64,000 nt of DNA from Bacteroidota bacterium (GTDB lineage Bacteria > Bacteroidota > Bacteroidia > JAFLBG01). The stretch lies in contig JAFLBG010000001.1 in the NCBI GenBank assembly GCA_017303975.1, positions 27,988 through 91,987 on the forward strand, given 5' to 3'. Shown here one piece after another: positions 55,137 through 64,000 of the stretch. Every line of letters starts with the position of its first letter. Within the stretch, counting starts at the first letter, position 1. Both the position numbers and the translations under genes were made by a program. The notes beneath the pieces are model-generated. The model had not been told where the DNA came from, searched no databases, and was given only the letters and a program-made list of their open reading frames with translations.

Positions 55137-56447
55137 TTATACCTTTTTCTTTATTACTATTTCAATAGGAACTCCGTTAAAATTGAAGTTATCACGAAGT
55201 TTATTCTCCAAGAAACGTTTGTACGGATCGTTTATGTATTGCGGAAGATTACAGTAAAATGCAAAATTGGGGTTCTTGCCAGGTAATTGCGTTACAAATT
55301 TTATACGTACATCTTTTCCTTTGATGGATGGTGGTGGGTAGTGTTCTATTAAAGGCAACATCAAATCGTTCAATACGCTGGTAGATATTTTATTTTGCTT
55401 GTTTTGATACACCATTTCTGCTGTTTCAATAGCTTTCATTAAACGCTGCTTTTCTAATACTGAAATAAAGACAATTGGAATGTCTTTCATTGGAGCAATT
55501 TTGGCTCTTATTTTTTCTTCAAACTCTTTTACGGTGTTGTTCTCTTTATCCTCTACCAAATCCCATTTATTAACTAAAATAACAATGCCCTTTCTGTTGG
55601 TTTGTGCCAATTGAAATATAGACAAATCTTGTGATTCAACGCCCAAGGTAGCATCTAGCATTAAGATACAAACATCGCACTCTTCAATTGCTTTAATGGA
55701 GCGCATTACAGAATAAAACTCTAAATCTTCTTTTACTTTTGCTTTTTTGCGAATACCAGCGGTATCAATCAAAATAAAATCGTGTCCAAAAAAGTTGTAT
55801 CGTGTATTTATGGTATCTCTAGTGGTGCCGGCAATGGGGGTAACAATACTTCTGTTAATTCCAATTAATGCATTTAGCAACGATGATTTTCCAACATTGG
55901 GTCTTCCAACAATTGCGAATTTGGGCAGGTGCTCTAAATCATTTTTTTCGTCAGGGGTAATGTGTTTTACCATTTCGTCCAATAAATCACCTGTTCCGGA
56001 GCCGCTGATGGATGCAATAGCAAAAGGATCCCCCATTCCTAATTGATAAAAATCGGCAGCCATAGTGCTTCGTGCGCTGCTATCCACCTTGTTTGCAACC
56101 AATAAAACTTTTTTCTTGGATCGTCTCAGAATGTTTGCTACTTCTTTATCGTAATGTGTAACACCTTCAAACACATCTACCACAAATAAAATTACATCCG
56201 CCTCTTCAATAGCAAGCTGTACTTGTTTTCTAATCTCTTCTTCAAAAATATCTTCAGACCCCTTGATATATCCACCCGTGTCAATAATTGAAAACTCAAT
56301 ACCGTTCCATTCTCCTTTTCCGTAGTGCCTATCTCTTGTTACTCCGGCTGTTTCATCTACAATAGCTTTGCGCGACTCTGTAATTCTGTTAAAAAGAGTC
56401 GATTTTCCTACATTGGGTCTCCCTACAATAGCAACAATATTTCCCAT
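55137..56447 (-). CDS. der: Ribosome-assembly GTPase Der (EngA)
   Basis: 436 residues with two tandem GTPase domains: P-loops [12 protein letters not shown] (9-20) and [12 protein letters not shown] (181-192), switch regions GVTRDRHYG and [14 protein letters not shown] and [11 protein letters not shown], and the NKxD motifs (NKVD and NKWD). A C-terminal KH-like domain with [16 protein letters not shown] ends the protein. Der is needed for 50S subunit assembly. Same TACCTTTG promoter octamer as queA and purF upstream. Confidence 0.97.
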   Translation of the reverse strand: MGNIVAIVGRPNVGKSTLFNRITESRKAIVDETAGVTRDRHYGKGEWNGIEFSIIDTGGYIKGSEDIFEEEIRKQVQLAIEEADVILFVVDVFEGVTHYDKEVANILRRSKKKVLLVANKVDSSARSTMAADFYQLGMGDPFAIASISGSGTGDLLDEMVKHITPDEKNDLEHLPKFAIVGRPNVGKSSLLNALIGINRSIVTPIAGTTRDTINTRYNFFGHDFILIDTAGIRKKAKVKEDLEFYSVMRSIKAIEECDVCILMLDATLGVESQDLSIFQLAQTNRKGIVILVNKWDLVEDKENNTVKEFEEKIRAKIAPMKDIPIVFISVLEKQRLMKAIETAEMVYQNKQNKISTSVLNDLMLPLIEHYPPPSIKGKDVRIKFVTQLPGKNPNFAFYCNLPQYINDPYKRFLENKLRDNFNFNGVPIEIVIKKKV

Positions 56448-56489
56448 TTACTAAAAGTGATTGTTAATAGAACTTGTTTAATTAAAGTG

Positions 56490-56497
56490 CAAAGGTA
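56490..56497 (-). promoter_or_regulatory. -7 element for der
   Basis: Minus-strand TACCTTTG, an exact TAnnTTTG match, 42 bp before the der start and 15 bp from the OmpA gene end, so der has its own promoter. Confidence 0.5.
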
Positions 56498-56511
56498 GGA
56501 ATTATAACCAA

Positions 56512-57654
56512 CTACTCAGATTTAATAAATCGAAATTCTGTTCTTCTGTTTAATTGGTGTTCTTTTTCGGAGCAATCGATACCATTTTGGCAACGATTAA
56601 GCAACTGTGTCTCGCCTAATCCTTTGCTTGCAATCCTATCACCATTTATTCCTTTTGCAACAAGATAACCGGCTACAATTTTTGCTCGTTCTTCGGATAG
56701 TTTTAGGTTTGATTGGTCATCGCCCTTGGAGTCGGTATGCGATATTACCTCAATTTTTAGCGTTGGATTATCTCTTAATACACTTATTACTTTTTCTAGT
56801 TTAACTTTTGTTTCTGCTACCAACTCTTTTGAGCCAGGAGCATAGTATATATTATCTGCTACAGTAATGTTTTTGTTTGCCGATTTAGAGAAATCTTTTA
56901 TTGCCAAGAAGGGGTCTTCCGCTTCGTCCAGCAATGTCATTTTTTTTACGTCTGCAGGCAACAGCTTATATACAAATCCGCCAGATATCGGGTCTCGCTT
57001 CATTTCGTTAATTATTTTTCCGTTTGTTTCCGCAATGAAAACCTTATCTGATGCTGTTAGATTCGGGTTTTTCTCTAAATAAAACTCTAAATTGGCCTTG
57101 GATTGAATGTCGGAAAACGTAAAGTCTCCATACTTATCTGTCGTTGTACTCTGCATGGTTTTGCCTTTTCCGTCTTTTAAAGAAACTTTTTGATTGGCAA
57201 GTGGTTTCTTTTCTTTATCGCCAAACAAAACCTTTGCACTAATGGTTGTTAGTTTTTGAGTAGGTTCCTCTATCTTTTTTTCCGGATGCTGTTTATAATA
57301 CTCTTCATTTAATTTCCCGCAGTCTTCTAGTCCAACAGAGGCTCCGGCATATCTAAAATCGATTTTCAAATTTCCTTTGCTTTTGCACAAAAAGAAGCTC
57401 ATCGTGTCATTGGGAGCAATATTTGTTTTTTCTCTGCACATCCATTTGCCATCTAAGTCGTTAATGGCTATTACGATATCTAAAGGTTTTTTATCAATAT
57501 TTTGATACGTTACAAAATAATCATCTGTAGAGCCGTTGCAGATAGGCGACTTTATGGAATAATCTTTTCGAAGTAGTTTAGGAGACTCCTGTGCATTTAG
57601 TAATATAAACCAACCCAATACAAAAAATAAGGTTGTTAAAAAATGTTTTTTCAT
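56512..57654 (-). CDS. OmpA family outer membrane protein
   Basis: About 380 residues from ATG 57654, which gives a signal peptide (MKKHFLTTLFFVLGWFILLNAQ); 16 more codons upstream are not signal-like. The middle (about 135-230) is a carboxypeptidase-regulatory-like repeat (AKVLFGDKEKKPLANQKVS). The C-terminal ~110 residues are the peptidoglycan-binding OmpA domain (KIEVISHTDSKGDD...NLKLSEERAKIVAGYLVAKGI), with the D-x-x-G-x-x-x-x-N-x-x-L-[ST]-x-x-R-A pattern. Links the outer membrane to the cell wall. Confidence 0.88.
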   Translation of the reverse strand: MKKHFLTTLFFVLGWFILLNAQESPKLLRKDYSIKSPICNGSTDDYFVTYQNIDKKPLDIVIAINDLDGKWMCREKTNIAPNDTMSFFLCKSKGNLKIDFRYAGASVGLEDCGKLNEEYYKQHPEKKIEEPTQKLTTISAKVLFGDKEKKPLANQKVSLKDGKGKTMQSTTTDKYGDFTFSDIQSKANLEFYLEKNPNLTASDKVFIAETNGKIINEMKRDPISGGFVYKLLPADVKKMTLLDEAEDPFLAIKDFSKSANKNITVADNIYYAPGSKELVAETKVKLEKVISVLRDNPTLKIEVISHTDSKGDDQSNLKLSEERAKIVAGYLVAKGINGDRIASKGLGETQLLNRCQNGIDCSEKEHQLNRRTEFRFIKSE

Positions 57655-57849
57655 TTGTTTTGTGGTTAGCATTTTTTGTAAATGATATATTGGTACAATC
57701 ACAAAAACTGTACCATATAAAACAATTTAGATTAAGTGAAAATAAGCAAAAAACAACACGAACAAAAACTTAACAGTACGGTTATACAATTGATTGCCGA
57801 TTGAGGAGAAATATGTAAATTCATCCTATACAATTAACAAACATTATTT

Positions 57850-59028
57850 ATGGCTACTGATAATTTTCAAGGTGTAGATTACTATTTGGTTGATGAGTTA
57901 TTAACCGATGAACATAAGATGATTCGTGATGCAGCGCGTGCATGGGTTAAAAAGGAGGTTTCTCCCATAATTGAGGATTATGCGCAACGTGCCGAATTTC
58001 CAAAACAGCTTATAAAAGGTCTTGCAGATATTGGTGCTTTTGGTCCTTATATTCCTCAAGAATATGGTGGTCCGGGGTTGGATCAAATTTCATACGGACT
58101 CATTATGCAAGAGTTGGAGCGAGGCGATTCCGGAATACGCTCAACGGCATCGGTACAGTCATCATTGGTCATGTATCCTATTTATACTTTTGGTACAGAA
58201 GCACAAAAGAAAAAATATTTACCAAAGCTCGCAAAAGGCGAATGGATGGGTTGTTTCGGACTAACAGAGCCCGATCACGGTTCTAACCCGGCCGGAATGC
58301 TTACCAACATAAAAGACAAAGGCGACCACTATTTACTAAATGGAGCCAAAATGTGGATTTCTAATGCTCCGTTTGCTGATGTGGCTGTGGTTTGGGCAAA
58401 AGACGAAGCCGGAGATATTAGAGGATTGGTTGTAGAAAGAGGCATGGAAGGTTTTACTACACCGGAAACGCACAACAAATGGTCGTTACGAGCAAGTGCA
58501 ACCGGAGAACTTGTTTTTTCGAATGTAAAAGTTCCCAAAGAAAATATTTTTCCAACAGTAAAAGGATTGAAAGGACCTTTGAGTTGCTTGAATTCGGCTC
58601 GTTATGGAATTGCTTGGGGAGCAATGGGCGCAGCAATGGATTGTTACGATTCTGCTTTGCGTTATTCACAACAACGTATTCAATTTGATAAACCTATTGG
58701 CGCATTTCAGCTTACTCAGAAAAAATTAGCCGAGATGATAACGGAAATAACCAAAGCACAGCTATTGGCTTGGCGTTTGGGCGTTTTGAAAAACGAAAAT
58801 CGTGCTACACCTGCGCAAATATCAATGGCAAAAAGGAATAATGTGAACATGGCGTTACAAATAGCTCGTGAAGCACGCCAAATACATGGTGGAATGGGCA
58901 TTACGGGCGAGTATCCAATTATGCGCCACATGATGAATTTAGAATCTGTTATTACATACGAGGGTACTCACGATATTCACTTGTTGATTACCGGTATGGA
59001 TGTTACCGGGTTTAATGCGTTTATGTAA
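57850..59028 (+). CDS. gcdH: Glutaryl-CoA dehydrogenase-type acyl-CoA dehydrogenase
   Basis: 392 residues. Flavoprotein of the acyl-CoA dehydrogenase family, subgroup of glutaryl-CoA dehydrogenase, which oxidatively decarboxylates glutaryl-CoA in lysine and tryptophan breakdown. Motifs: QEYGGPGLDQISYGLIMQEL, GIRSTASVQSSLVMYPIYTFG, CFGLTEPDHGSNPAGM (FAD site) and the catalytic base in TYEGTHDIH (E371). Normal length; start ATG 57850. Followed by a GC-rich repeat and gldD. Confidence 0.9.
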   Translation: MATDNFQGVDYYLVDELLTDEHKMIRDAARAWVKKEVSPIIEDYAQRAEFPKQLIKGLADIGAFGPYIPQEYGGPGLDQISYGLIMQELERGDSGIRSTASVQSSLVMYPIYTFGTEAQKKKYLPKLAKGEWMGCFGLTEPDHGSNPAGMLTNIKDKGDHYLLNGAKMWISNAPFADVAVVWAKDEAGDIRGLVVERGMEGFTTPETHNKWSLRASATGELVFSNVKVPKENIFPTVKGLKGPLSCLNSARYGIAWGAMGAAMDCYDSALRYSQQRIQFDKPIGAFQLTQKKLAEMITEITKAQLLAWRLGVLKNENRATPAQISMAKRNNVNMALQIAREARQIHGGMGITGEYPIMRHMMNLESVITYEGTHDIHLLITGMDVTGFNAFM

Positions 59029-59030
59029 AA

Positions 59031-59068
59031 GCCCCACCCGGCCTCCCCAGAGGGGAGGAGAAGGAAAC
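59031..59068. repeat. GC-rich palindromic repeat between gcdH and gldD
   Basis: A palindrome CCTCCCC-AGA-GGGGAGG (59042-59058) in a GC-rich patch, preceded by CCCCACCCGG and followed by AGAAGGAAAC. The 15-base core CTCCCCAGAGGGGAG is identical (minus strand) to the copy inside leuS at 6571-6614, and the flanks are alike. A repeat family that is both intergenic and intragenic. Confidence 0.8.
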
Positions 59069-59094
59069 TAATCTTACTTGCGAATCTATATTTA

Positions 59095-59709
59095 ATGACC
59101 CGTTCTGTTTCTATATTTCGAATTATTCAGCCATTCTCTTTTGGGACATGGCTGGGGCTTTTGTGTTTATTCGGATTTACCTCCTGTGATGACGAAGAAT
59201 ACTATGCCCCTAAGCCTAAAGGCTACTACAGAATGAGCTTTCCTGAGAAGTCATATGTTACTTTTAATGAAAACTGTCCGTTCCAATTTGAATACCCGGT
59301 ATATTCAAAAATTGTTCACGACAAAAGACATTCCAATCCTTGTTGGATTAATGTAGAGTTTTATAAATACAACGCCACGCTTCACCTTAGTTATAAGCAG
59401 GTGGACGATACCACACTTGAAAAAGCGGTACAAGATTCTTGGGAGCTTGCAAGCAAACACCAAATAAAAGCAGATGGAATAGAAGAGGAATTAATTCAGA
59501 ATGATTCGACACGAGTATATGGATTGGTGTATCATATTGAGGGCAATGCGGCATCGTCCGTTCAATTTTTTTTAACGGATAGTGTTAAACATTTTATTAG
59601 AGGTTCTTTTTATTTTAATTGTAAGCCCAACAAAGATTCGTTGGCTCCTGCGCTTAGCTTTATAGAAAAGGATATAGATAGATTCGTTAAAAATTTCCGG
59701 TGGAAGTAA
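59095..59709 (+). CDS. gldD: Gliding motility lipoprotein GldD
   Basis: 204 residues. Lipobox FTSC (C31) ends the signal. The mature part PKPKGYYRMSFPEKSYVTF, CPFQFEYPVYSKI, PCWINVEFYKYNATLHLSYK and DRFVKNFRWK are GldD signatures. GldD is an essential lipoprotein of the gliding/type IX secretion apparatus of Bacteroidota. Its partner genes (gldA, gldB and others) are not in view. 66 bp after gcdH, across the repeat. Confidence 0.92.
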   Translation: MTRSVSIFRIIQPFSFGTWLGLLCLFGFTSCDDEEYYAPKPKGYYRMSFPEKSYVTFNENCPFQFEYPVYSKIVHDKRHSNPCWINVEFYKYNATLHLSYKQVDDTTLEKAVQDSWELASKHQIKADGIEEELIQNDSTRVYGLVYHIEGNAASSVQFFLTDSVKHFIRGSFYFNCKPNKDSLAPALSFIEKDIDRFVKNFRWK

Positions 59710-59773
59710 ACATTCTTTGAGAATCTTGATGTATATCACCAATAGCTTGTTGTCTTTTTAGTAAATTAGATTG

Positions 59774-61144
59774 ATGAAAAAGATAGCCATTATTGGCGCT
59801 GGTTTAAGCGGAACAACAACAGCAATTTATTTATTAAAATATGCTTTGCAACCGGTTGAATTATTTTTATTCGAAGAAAATAAAACTCGCCTAAATAAAG
59901 GTGTTGCCTATTCCCAAACAATTCCTTACCAACCATTGAATGTTGTTGCTTCCGGAATGAGCCTGTACACAGATGATTCAACACATTTTGTAGAGTGGCT
60001 AAGAAATAAAAACATAGCTATTCCCGGTGCCTCATTGGAGAAGGCTTTTGTAAGAAGAGATGTTTTTGGTAATTATATAAAAGACGAGTTCGAAAAAGTA
60101 ATTGGCTTGAACCCTAATAAAATAAATGTAAGGGGTGAAGTTGTTACCGATATTAATAAAACAGAAAATACTCTAGTTGTTACTACGTCAAACGGTCAAA
60201 TTGAAGTTGATGCTGTGTTGCTTGCCACTGGCAATTTCCCTCCGGCAGATATTCCAATAAAAAACGAACAGTTTTACAAAAGCTCTAAATATATTGCTAA
60301 TCCTTGGTCTTCGGAAGTGATGTTGAATCAAGAGCGCCCTAAAAAATATTTACTAGTTGGAGCTGGTCTTACCATGTTTGATTTGGCAATAAGTTTAAAC
60401 GCTTGCAATCCGGAGAACAAATTAATATCGCTTTCTAGAAGAGGGTATCTGCCCAACGAGCATCGTTTTTTTGAAAAGAGTTCGTCTATAACGTTTAATG
60501 ATATTGATTTTGAGAACACGAATTTGGGTGCGCTGCTAATTTATTTTAGAAAAAAAGTAAACGATTTAAAGAAAGAAGGAATTGATTGGAGGCAACTAAT
60601 GGATGCGTTGAGGGAGCATACACCTGTTATATGGAAAAACCTATCGCAAAAAGATAAAGCACAATTTCTGCGACATGTGCGTCCGTTCTGGGAAGTACAT
60701 CGACATCGAGTTCCACAACTATCAAATGACAGGTTAAAGGAATTGGTAAGAAAAAATACACTTGAAATTGCAGAAGGACGGATTATTGATATGTGCGAAA
60801 AAGATAATAGGGTGGAAGTAACTTATTTTTCTAAGAAGCAAAGAGCCATTGAAAAAATGATGGTGGATGTGGTTGTAAACTGCACCGGTCCACAAAGTAA
60901 CTATAGAAAAATGAATCACCCTCTAATAGAGCGATTGGTGCAAAAGAAAACGATTCAATCAGACGAACTTCATTTGGGTTTGTTAACCAATGAATGCGGT
61001 GCTTTGATAGGAGAAGATGGTGTTGTTTCTAAAAATATATTTACTATTGGTCCTGCACGTAAGGGAATGCTTTGGGAGTCTACAGCACTGAGAGAGATAC
61101 GAATTCAAGCAAAACAATTTGTTGAAACTATAAATAACTTATAA
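59774..61144 (+). CDS. FAD-dependent protein (NAD_binding_9-like)
   Basis: 456 residues from ATG 59774. The N-terminal FAD loop IAIIGAGLSGTTTAIYLLK and, later, the NAD(P)-type loop LLVGAGLTMFDLAISL show a two-nucleotide flavoprotein. The NKGVAYSQTIPYQPLNVVASGMSLY and LLATGNFPPADIPI stretches fit the FAD-NAD(P)-binding family of uncharacterised proteins. Possible oxidoreductase of a sugar or lipid. It runs directly into the GT22-like gene (stop and next ATG touch), so the two are co-translated. Confidence 0.8.
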   Translation: MKKIAIIGAGLSGTTTAIYLLKYALQPVELFLFEENKTRLNKGVAYSQTIPYQPLNVVASGMSLYTDDSTHFVEWLRNKNIAIPGASLEKAFVRRDVFGNYIKDEFEKVIGLNPNKINVRGEVVTDINKTENTLVVTTSNGQIEVDAVLLATGNFPPADIPIKNEQFYKSSKYIANPWSSEVMLNQERPKKYLLVGAGLTMFDLAISLNACNPENKLISLSRRGYLPNEHRFFEKSSSITFNDIDFENTNLGALLIYFRKKVNDLKKEGIDWRQLMDALREHTPVIWKNLSQKDKAQFLRHVRPFWEVHRHRVPQLSNDRLKELVRKNTLEIAEGRIIDMCEKDNRVEVTYFSKKQRAIEKMMVDVVVNCTGPQSNYRKMNHPLIERLVQKKTIQSDELHLGLLTNECGALIGEDGVVSKNIFTIGPARKGMLWESTALREIRIQAKQFVETINNL

Positions 61145-62656
61145 ATGCTATTACCTTTTAAATGGATGCAACAGCGGTCAATCAAAGAGATTTTGATAAT
61201 TTCTTTTTGTGTTCGATTGATAGCGGTGTTTTTTTCCAAAGGATATGGAATGCACGATGATCATTTTTTGATTATCGAAGCTTCGCAATCATGGGTAGAT
61301 GGTGGAGATTACAACAATTGGTTGCCTAAAGAAGGTGGTAATCAAACCCCATCGGGTCATAGTTTATTTTATACCGGCTTGCATTTTATTTTTTTCTATA
61401 TGCTCAAACTACTTGGTGTTGTTGATGCACAAACGAAAATGTTTTTTGTAAGATTGGTTCATGCTGTTTTCTCGTTGGGTATAATTTATTGGGGATACAA
61501 GATTGTAAAGAAATTGGCTAATGAAACAGCCGCTTTGCAAACAGCTTGGTTGTTGGGCCTTTTTTGGTTTATGCCGTTTTTAAGTGTCCGAAATTTAGTA
61601 GAGGTTGTTTGTATTCCTTTCTTGGTTGTGGGTACGTGGTTTTTACTTAAAGACGAAACCAAAAGTAAGTTTTATTTTATTTCCGGCTTGCTTATTGGTA
61701 TTGCGTTTTCTATACGCTTCCAAACCGCTTTATTTGCGGGTGGCTTGGGACTAGTGCTGTTGCTACAAAAAAAATGGAAAGGTGTATTTTTATTTGGTTT
61801 GGGTTATGTGTTGTGTGCTGTTGCTATACAAGGCGGTATCGATTGGTTTATATGGAAACGCCCGTTTGCTGAGTTTCAAGAATATGTTAATTACAATATT
61901 CTAAACGCGAATGAATACATTTCGAATACTTGGTATAGCTATTTATTATTGGTGTTGGGAATATTTATTCCCCCCGTTAGTTTGTTTATTTTTTATGGCG
62001 TATTTGTGAGATGGAAAGAGAAGTTGATTCTATTTATTCCCACGTTGATTTTCTTTTCGTTCCATTCTTATTTTCCAAACAAGCAAGAGCGTTTTATTTT
62101 TCCGGTAGTTCCTTTTATAGTAATGATGGGTGTTATGGGGTGGACAGCTTTTGTAGAGTCATCTAACTTTTGGAAGAATAGACAAAGAATGGTTTCTATA
62201 ATTACTAAATCTTTTTGGGTGTTGAATGGCATTATTTTACTGGTTGTTTCGACCGCCTATTCAAAAAAGAGCAGAGTAGAGGCTATGTGTTATTTAGCAA
62301 GCAAAGGCGATACAAGGGCTTTGCTGATAGAAGACTCTAATCATGGTGATTATTCCATGCCACCACTTTTTTATTTGCAAAAAAATGTTCGTTACTACGG
62401 GATTACATCCAACTACTCTTCAACCCAAGCTATGGAAGAAATACATCGAAATGAAAAAAAAGATTATCCCAACTATGTGTTGTTTATGGAAAAAGATAAT
62501 TTGGAAGAACGAATTGATTCATTAAAAAAAGTATTGCCAAACATAGCTTACGAAGCCACTATTGAGCCTAGTTTTATTGATAAATTGGTACATTGGTTGA
62601 ACCCGGTAAATAAAAATCAGACTGCCACTATTTATAGGATTACTAAACAAGAGTAG
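61145..62656 (+). CDS. GT22-like membrane mannosyltransferase
   Basis: 503 residues with about 10-12 hydrophobic helices. The start of the first loop, GMHDDHFLIIEASQSW, carries the acidic pair expected of GT-C enzymes, and SYFPNKQERFIFPVVPFIVMM in the middle matches the GT22 (ALG9/PIG-B) motif. These enzymes use polyprenyl-phosphate mannose. A soluble C-terminal part (about 370-503) lies outside. The start abuts the flavoprotein stop, so the genes form one transcript. Confidence 0.8.
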   Translation: MLLPFKWMQQRSIKEILIISFCVRLIAVFFSKGYGMHDDHFLIIEASQSWVDGGDYNNWLPKEGGNQTPSGHSLFYTGLHFIFFYMLKLLGVVDAQTKMFFVRLVHAVFSLGIIYWGYKIVKKLANETAALQTAWLLGLFWFMPFLSVRNLVEVVCIPFLVVGTWFLLKDETKSKFYFISGLLIGIAFSIRFQTALFAGGLGLVLLLQKKWKGVFLFGLGYVLCAVAIQGGIDWFIWKRPFAEFQEYVNYNILNANEYISNTWYSYLLLVLGIFIPPVSLFIFYGVFVRWKEKLILFIPTLIFFSFHSYFPNKQERFIFPVVPFIVMMGVMGWTAFVESSNFWKNRQRMVSIITKSFWVLNGIILLVVSTAYSKKSRVEAMCYLASKGDTRALLIEDSNHGDYSMPPLFYLQKNVRYYGITSNYSSTQAMEEIHRNEKKDYPNYVLFMEKDNLEERIDSLKKVLPNIAYEATIEPSFIDKLVHWLNPVNKNQTATIYRITKQE

Positions 62657-62673
62657 CTAAACGGCTACTCTTG
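62648..62673. terminator. Hairpin at the end of the GT22-like gene
   Basis: CAAGAGTAGC and GCTACTCTTG pair perfectly (10 bp) around a six-base loop; the stop codon lies inside the stem. There is no long T-run, so a weak terminator or an mRNA-end structure. Confidence 0.5.
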
Positions 62674-62704
62674 CTGGGCATTTATTTTACCAACAATAGC
62701 CCAT

Positions 62705-63328
62705 TTATTTTTTATCCAAAAATATCGAGAGGCTTAAGGATAAACCTAACGAATTAATATCCCTACTATATATTGATTCGGAATATTGATATATACTATA
62801 GTTTAAAGATGTTTCTAAAGCTATGTGATTGTTAAAAAAATACGCATATCCAATACCAGGTGTTAAATTTATATAACTGCCCTCACTTGAACTTTTAGAA
62901 ACCTCTCCATTAAAAGTCTGTTTAGTATAGCCAATAGAACTTCCTATTTTAGCAAACAGACCTGTTGGAAAATAATATTTTGCATTAACACCCAACCCAT
63001 AATTAGCACCAACAGTGGTGTTTGCAATAGAATTGTATTTAGTCTTGCCTTTTGACACAGAAAAAACTGGGCTTATACTCAAAAGAAAACCATTGGCCAA
63101 AAACTTTCCAACGGTTGGGGTGATTGCCAAATTTAAACTAGAAAACGTGCTATTATAATTAGTATAGGGTTGCTTCGATGATGAATTAATATAACTTGCT
63201 GAAGCATTCCCTCCAATTTGATAATATCCTTTTTTAATTGGTTTTTCAAAAGATTTTGATGGGTCTGTCTGAGCTGTTGAACCCATAAATGTTAAAGATG
63301 TAATGACTGAAATAATAAACGCCTTCAT
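62705..63328 (-). CDS. Outer membrane beta-barrel protein
   Basis: 207 residues with a signal peptide (MKAFIISVITSLTFMGSTAQ). The mature part is built of alternating strands rich in aromatic residues (GYYQIGGNASASYIN, LLSISPVFSVS, YGLGVNAKYYFPTGLFAKI) and ends in a beta-barrel-type C-terminus (SLGLSLSLSIFLDKK). Probably a small OmpW/PorT-type barrel; exact family not assigned. Confidence 0.75.
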   Translation of the reverse strand: MKAFIISVITSLTFMGSTAQTDPSKSFEKPIKKGYYQIGGNASASYINSSSKQPYTNYNSTFSSLNLAITPTVGKFLANGFLLSISPVFSVSKGKTKYNSIANTTVGANYGLGVNAKYYFPTGLFAKIGSSIGYTKQTFNGEVSKSSSEGSYINLTPGIGYAYFFNNHIALETSLNYSIYQYSESIYSRDINSLGLSLSLSIFLDKK

Positions 63329-63470
63329 CGTTTTGCTTTTTGTTTTTCGCCTACTCTATTTTCCGTTTTTCGGCTTTCACGTTTTTTTGTTCTTAGTTCT
63401 TGGTTAAGTTTAAAAGTTATTTTTAGTAGGCTAGCTATTAGTTTTTTTGACTAACAGTCTTTTGCCACAA

Positions 63471-64000
63471 CTACTGTTTAACCACTCTAATCATTTGCAC
63501 TGTATTAGATTGTAGAACTTTTACAAAATAAATTCCATTAGTTTGTTGTGCAAGATTAATGGTGTGTAGTTGTGTTGGTGTTGTTATGTCTGCAACAACA
63601 GTTCCTAGCATGTTTACAACTTGAATTTTATCAGCCGGAGAGCTGGTGTATATGGTTATTTCTCCATTCGTAGGATTTGGATATGCCATTACTTCCAAAT
63701 TGTTTTCTACTATAGTTTCACTTTCAATAACTAGTTCCTCTTCGTTGTTCTCACCGCTAATTTCATTTTCATCTGCAACTTTGCAATTGCCCACTACTAC
63801 TTGCTTTGTAAATGGAGTACTGTTGCCAATACTGTTCTTTGCAATAAGAGTAACATTGTATGTACCCGGTGCAGTAAATTTAATGGTTGGATGCTTAGCG
63901 GTAGAAGTGCTTGGTGTAGCACCCGGCATAAACCAGGTATAGCCAGTTGGCACACCAATACTAGTGTTGGTTGGTTTAAATGTACCGCTAGCACAAAAAT
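63471..64000 (-). CDS. T9SS type A protein with PKD domain, 5' end outside
   Basis: The frame is open to the window end, so the gene continues beyond base 64000. Visible: a PKD-type immunoglobulin domain (GYTWFMPGATPSTSTAKHP, APGTYNVTLIAKNSIGNS), a spacer rich in Glu, and a C-terminal sorting domain (MAYPNPTNGEITIYTSS...NGIYFVKVLQS). Secreted through the type IX system. The enzyme or adhesin part is not visible. Confidence 0.85.
   Translation of the reverse strand, partial: FCASGTFKPTNTSIGVPTGYTWFMPGATPSTSTAKHPTIKFTAPGTYNVTLIAKNSIGNSTPFTKQVVVGNCKVADENEISGENNEEELVIESETIVENNLEVMAYPNPTNGEITIYTSSPADKIQVVNMLGTVVADITTPTQLHTINLAQQTNGIYFVKVLQSNTVQMIRVVKQ

Overview
The window comes from a low-GC member of the phylum Bacteroidota. 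Support for this: a gliding-motility lipoprotein (GldD), several exported proteins with type IX secretion (T9SS) C-terminal sorting domains (types A and B/CHU_C), the futalosine menaquinone enzyme MqnC, CtaA (heme A synthase), the Bacteroidota-style ftsX-DUF3098-uppP-truB block, and TAnnTTTG-type promoter elements in front of many genes. Family, genus and species cannot be fixed from the sequence alone. The content is mostly ordinary chromosomal housekeeping with small accessory islands. I see no rRNA, tRNA, CRISPR array, prophage or classical insertion sequence.

Layout. 1-12.9 kb: the 3' end of lepA, two membrane proteins, a serine hydrolase, purQ, a DUF3108 protein, a leuS gene that carries an in-frame DUF559 endonuclease-like domain, then ftsX-DUF3098-uppP-truB and queA. 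Between truB and queA sit two oppositely oriented small genes that look like RiPP precursors. 12.9-19.8 kb: ispD, a leucine-rich repeat protein, and a leftward cluster of a MORN-repeat exported protein, a four-PAS histidine kinase, a LytTR response regulator and an EamA transporter. 19.76-20.2 kb is a gene-free, very AT-rich stretch with DnaA-box-like sequences, between leftward and rightward gene blocks; it is a candidate replication origin.

20-38 kb: rpiB, an M28 peptidase, LutB, a T9SS protein, a purF-type amidotransferase, a divergent PRPP-synthetase-like gene with a NrtR-type Nudix regulator, a second serine hydrolase, a cystathionine gamma-synthase family gene, a DUF433/DUF5615 toxin-antitoxin pair, membrane glycosyltransferases, pdxA and an M17 aminopeptidase. 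38-49.5 kb: mqnC, a stretch where four parS-like palindromes lie one in each of four consecutive intergenic gaps (39.6-41.75 kb), a TSUP transporter, a DHFR-like protein, DUF4476, ctaA, a RelE/ParE-type toxin-antitoxin pair, a GT2 transferase with a GH5-like hydrolase, DUF983, a lipoprotein and lpd. 49.7-64 kb: two large T9SS cargo proteins, der, an OmpA protein, a glutaryl-CoA dehydrogenase, gldD, a flavoprotein, a GT22-like mannosyltransferase, a beta-barrel protein and a partial T9SS protein.

The most notable signals are (1) the DUF559 domain inside leuS, bordered by GC-rich palindromes related to an intergenic repeat at 59 kb; (2) the pair of RiPP-like precursors with no modifying enzyme in view; (3) the parS cluster together with the candidate origin, which suggest an origin-proximal segment; and (4) a GT39-like membrane protein with a C-terminal fascin-like domain.
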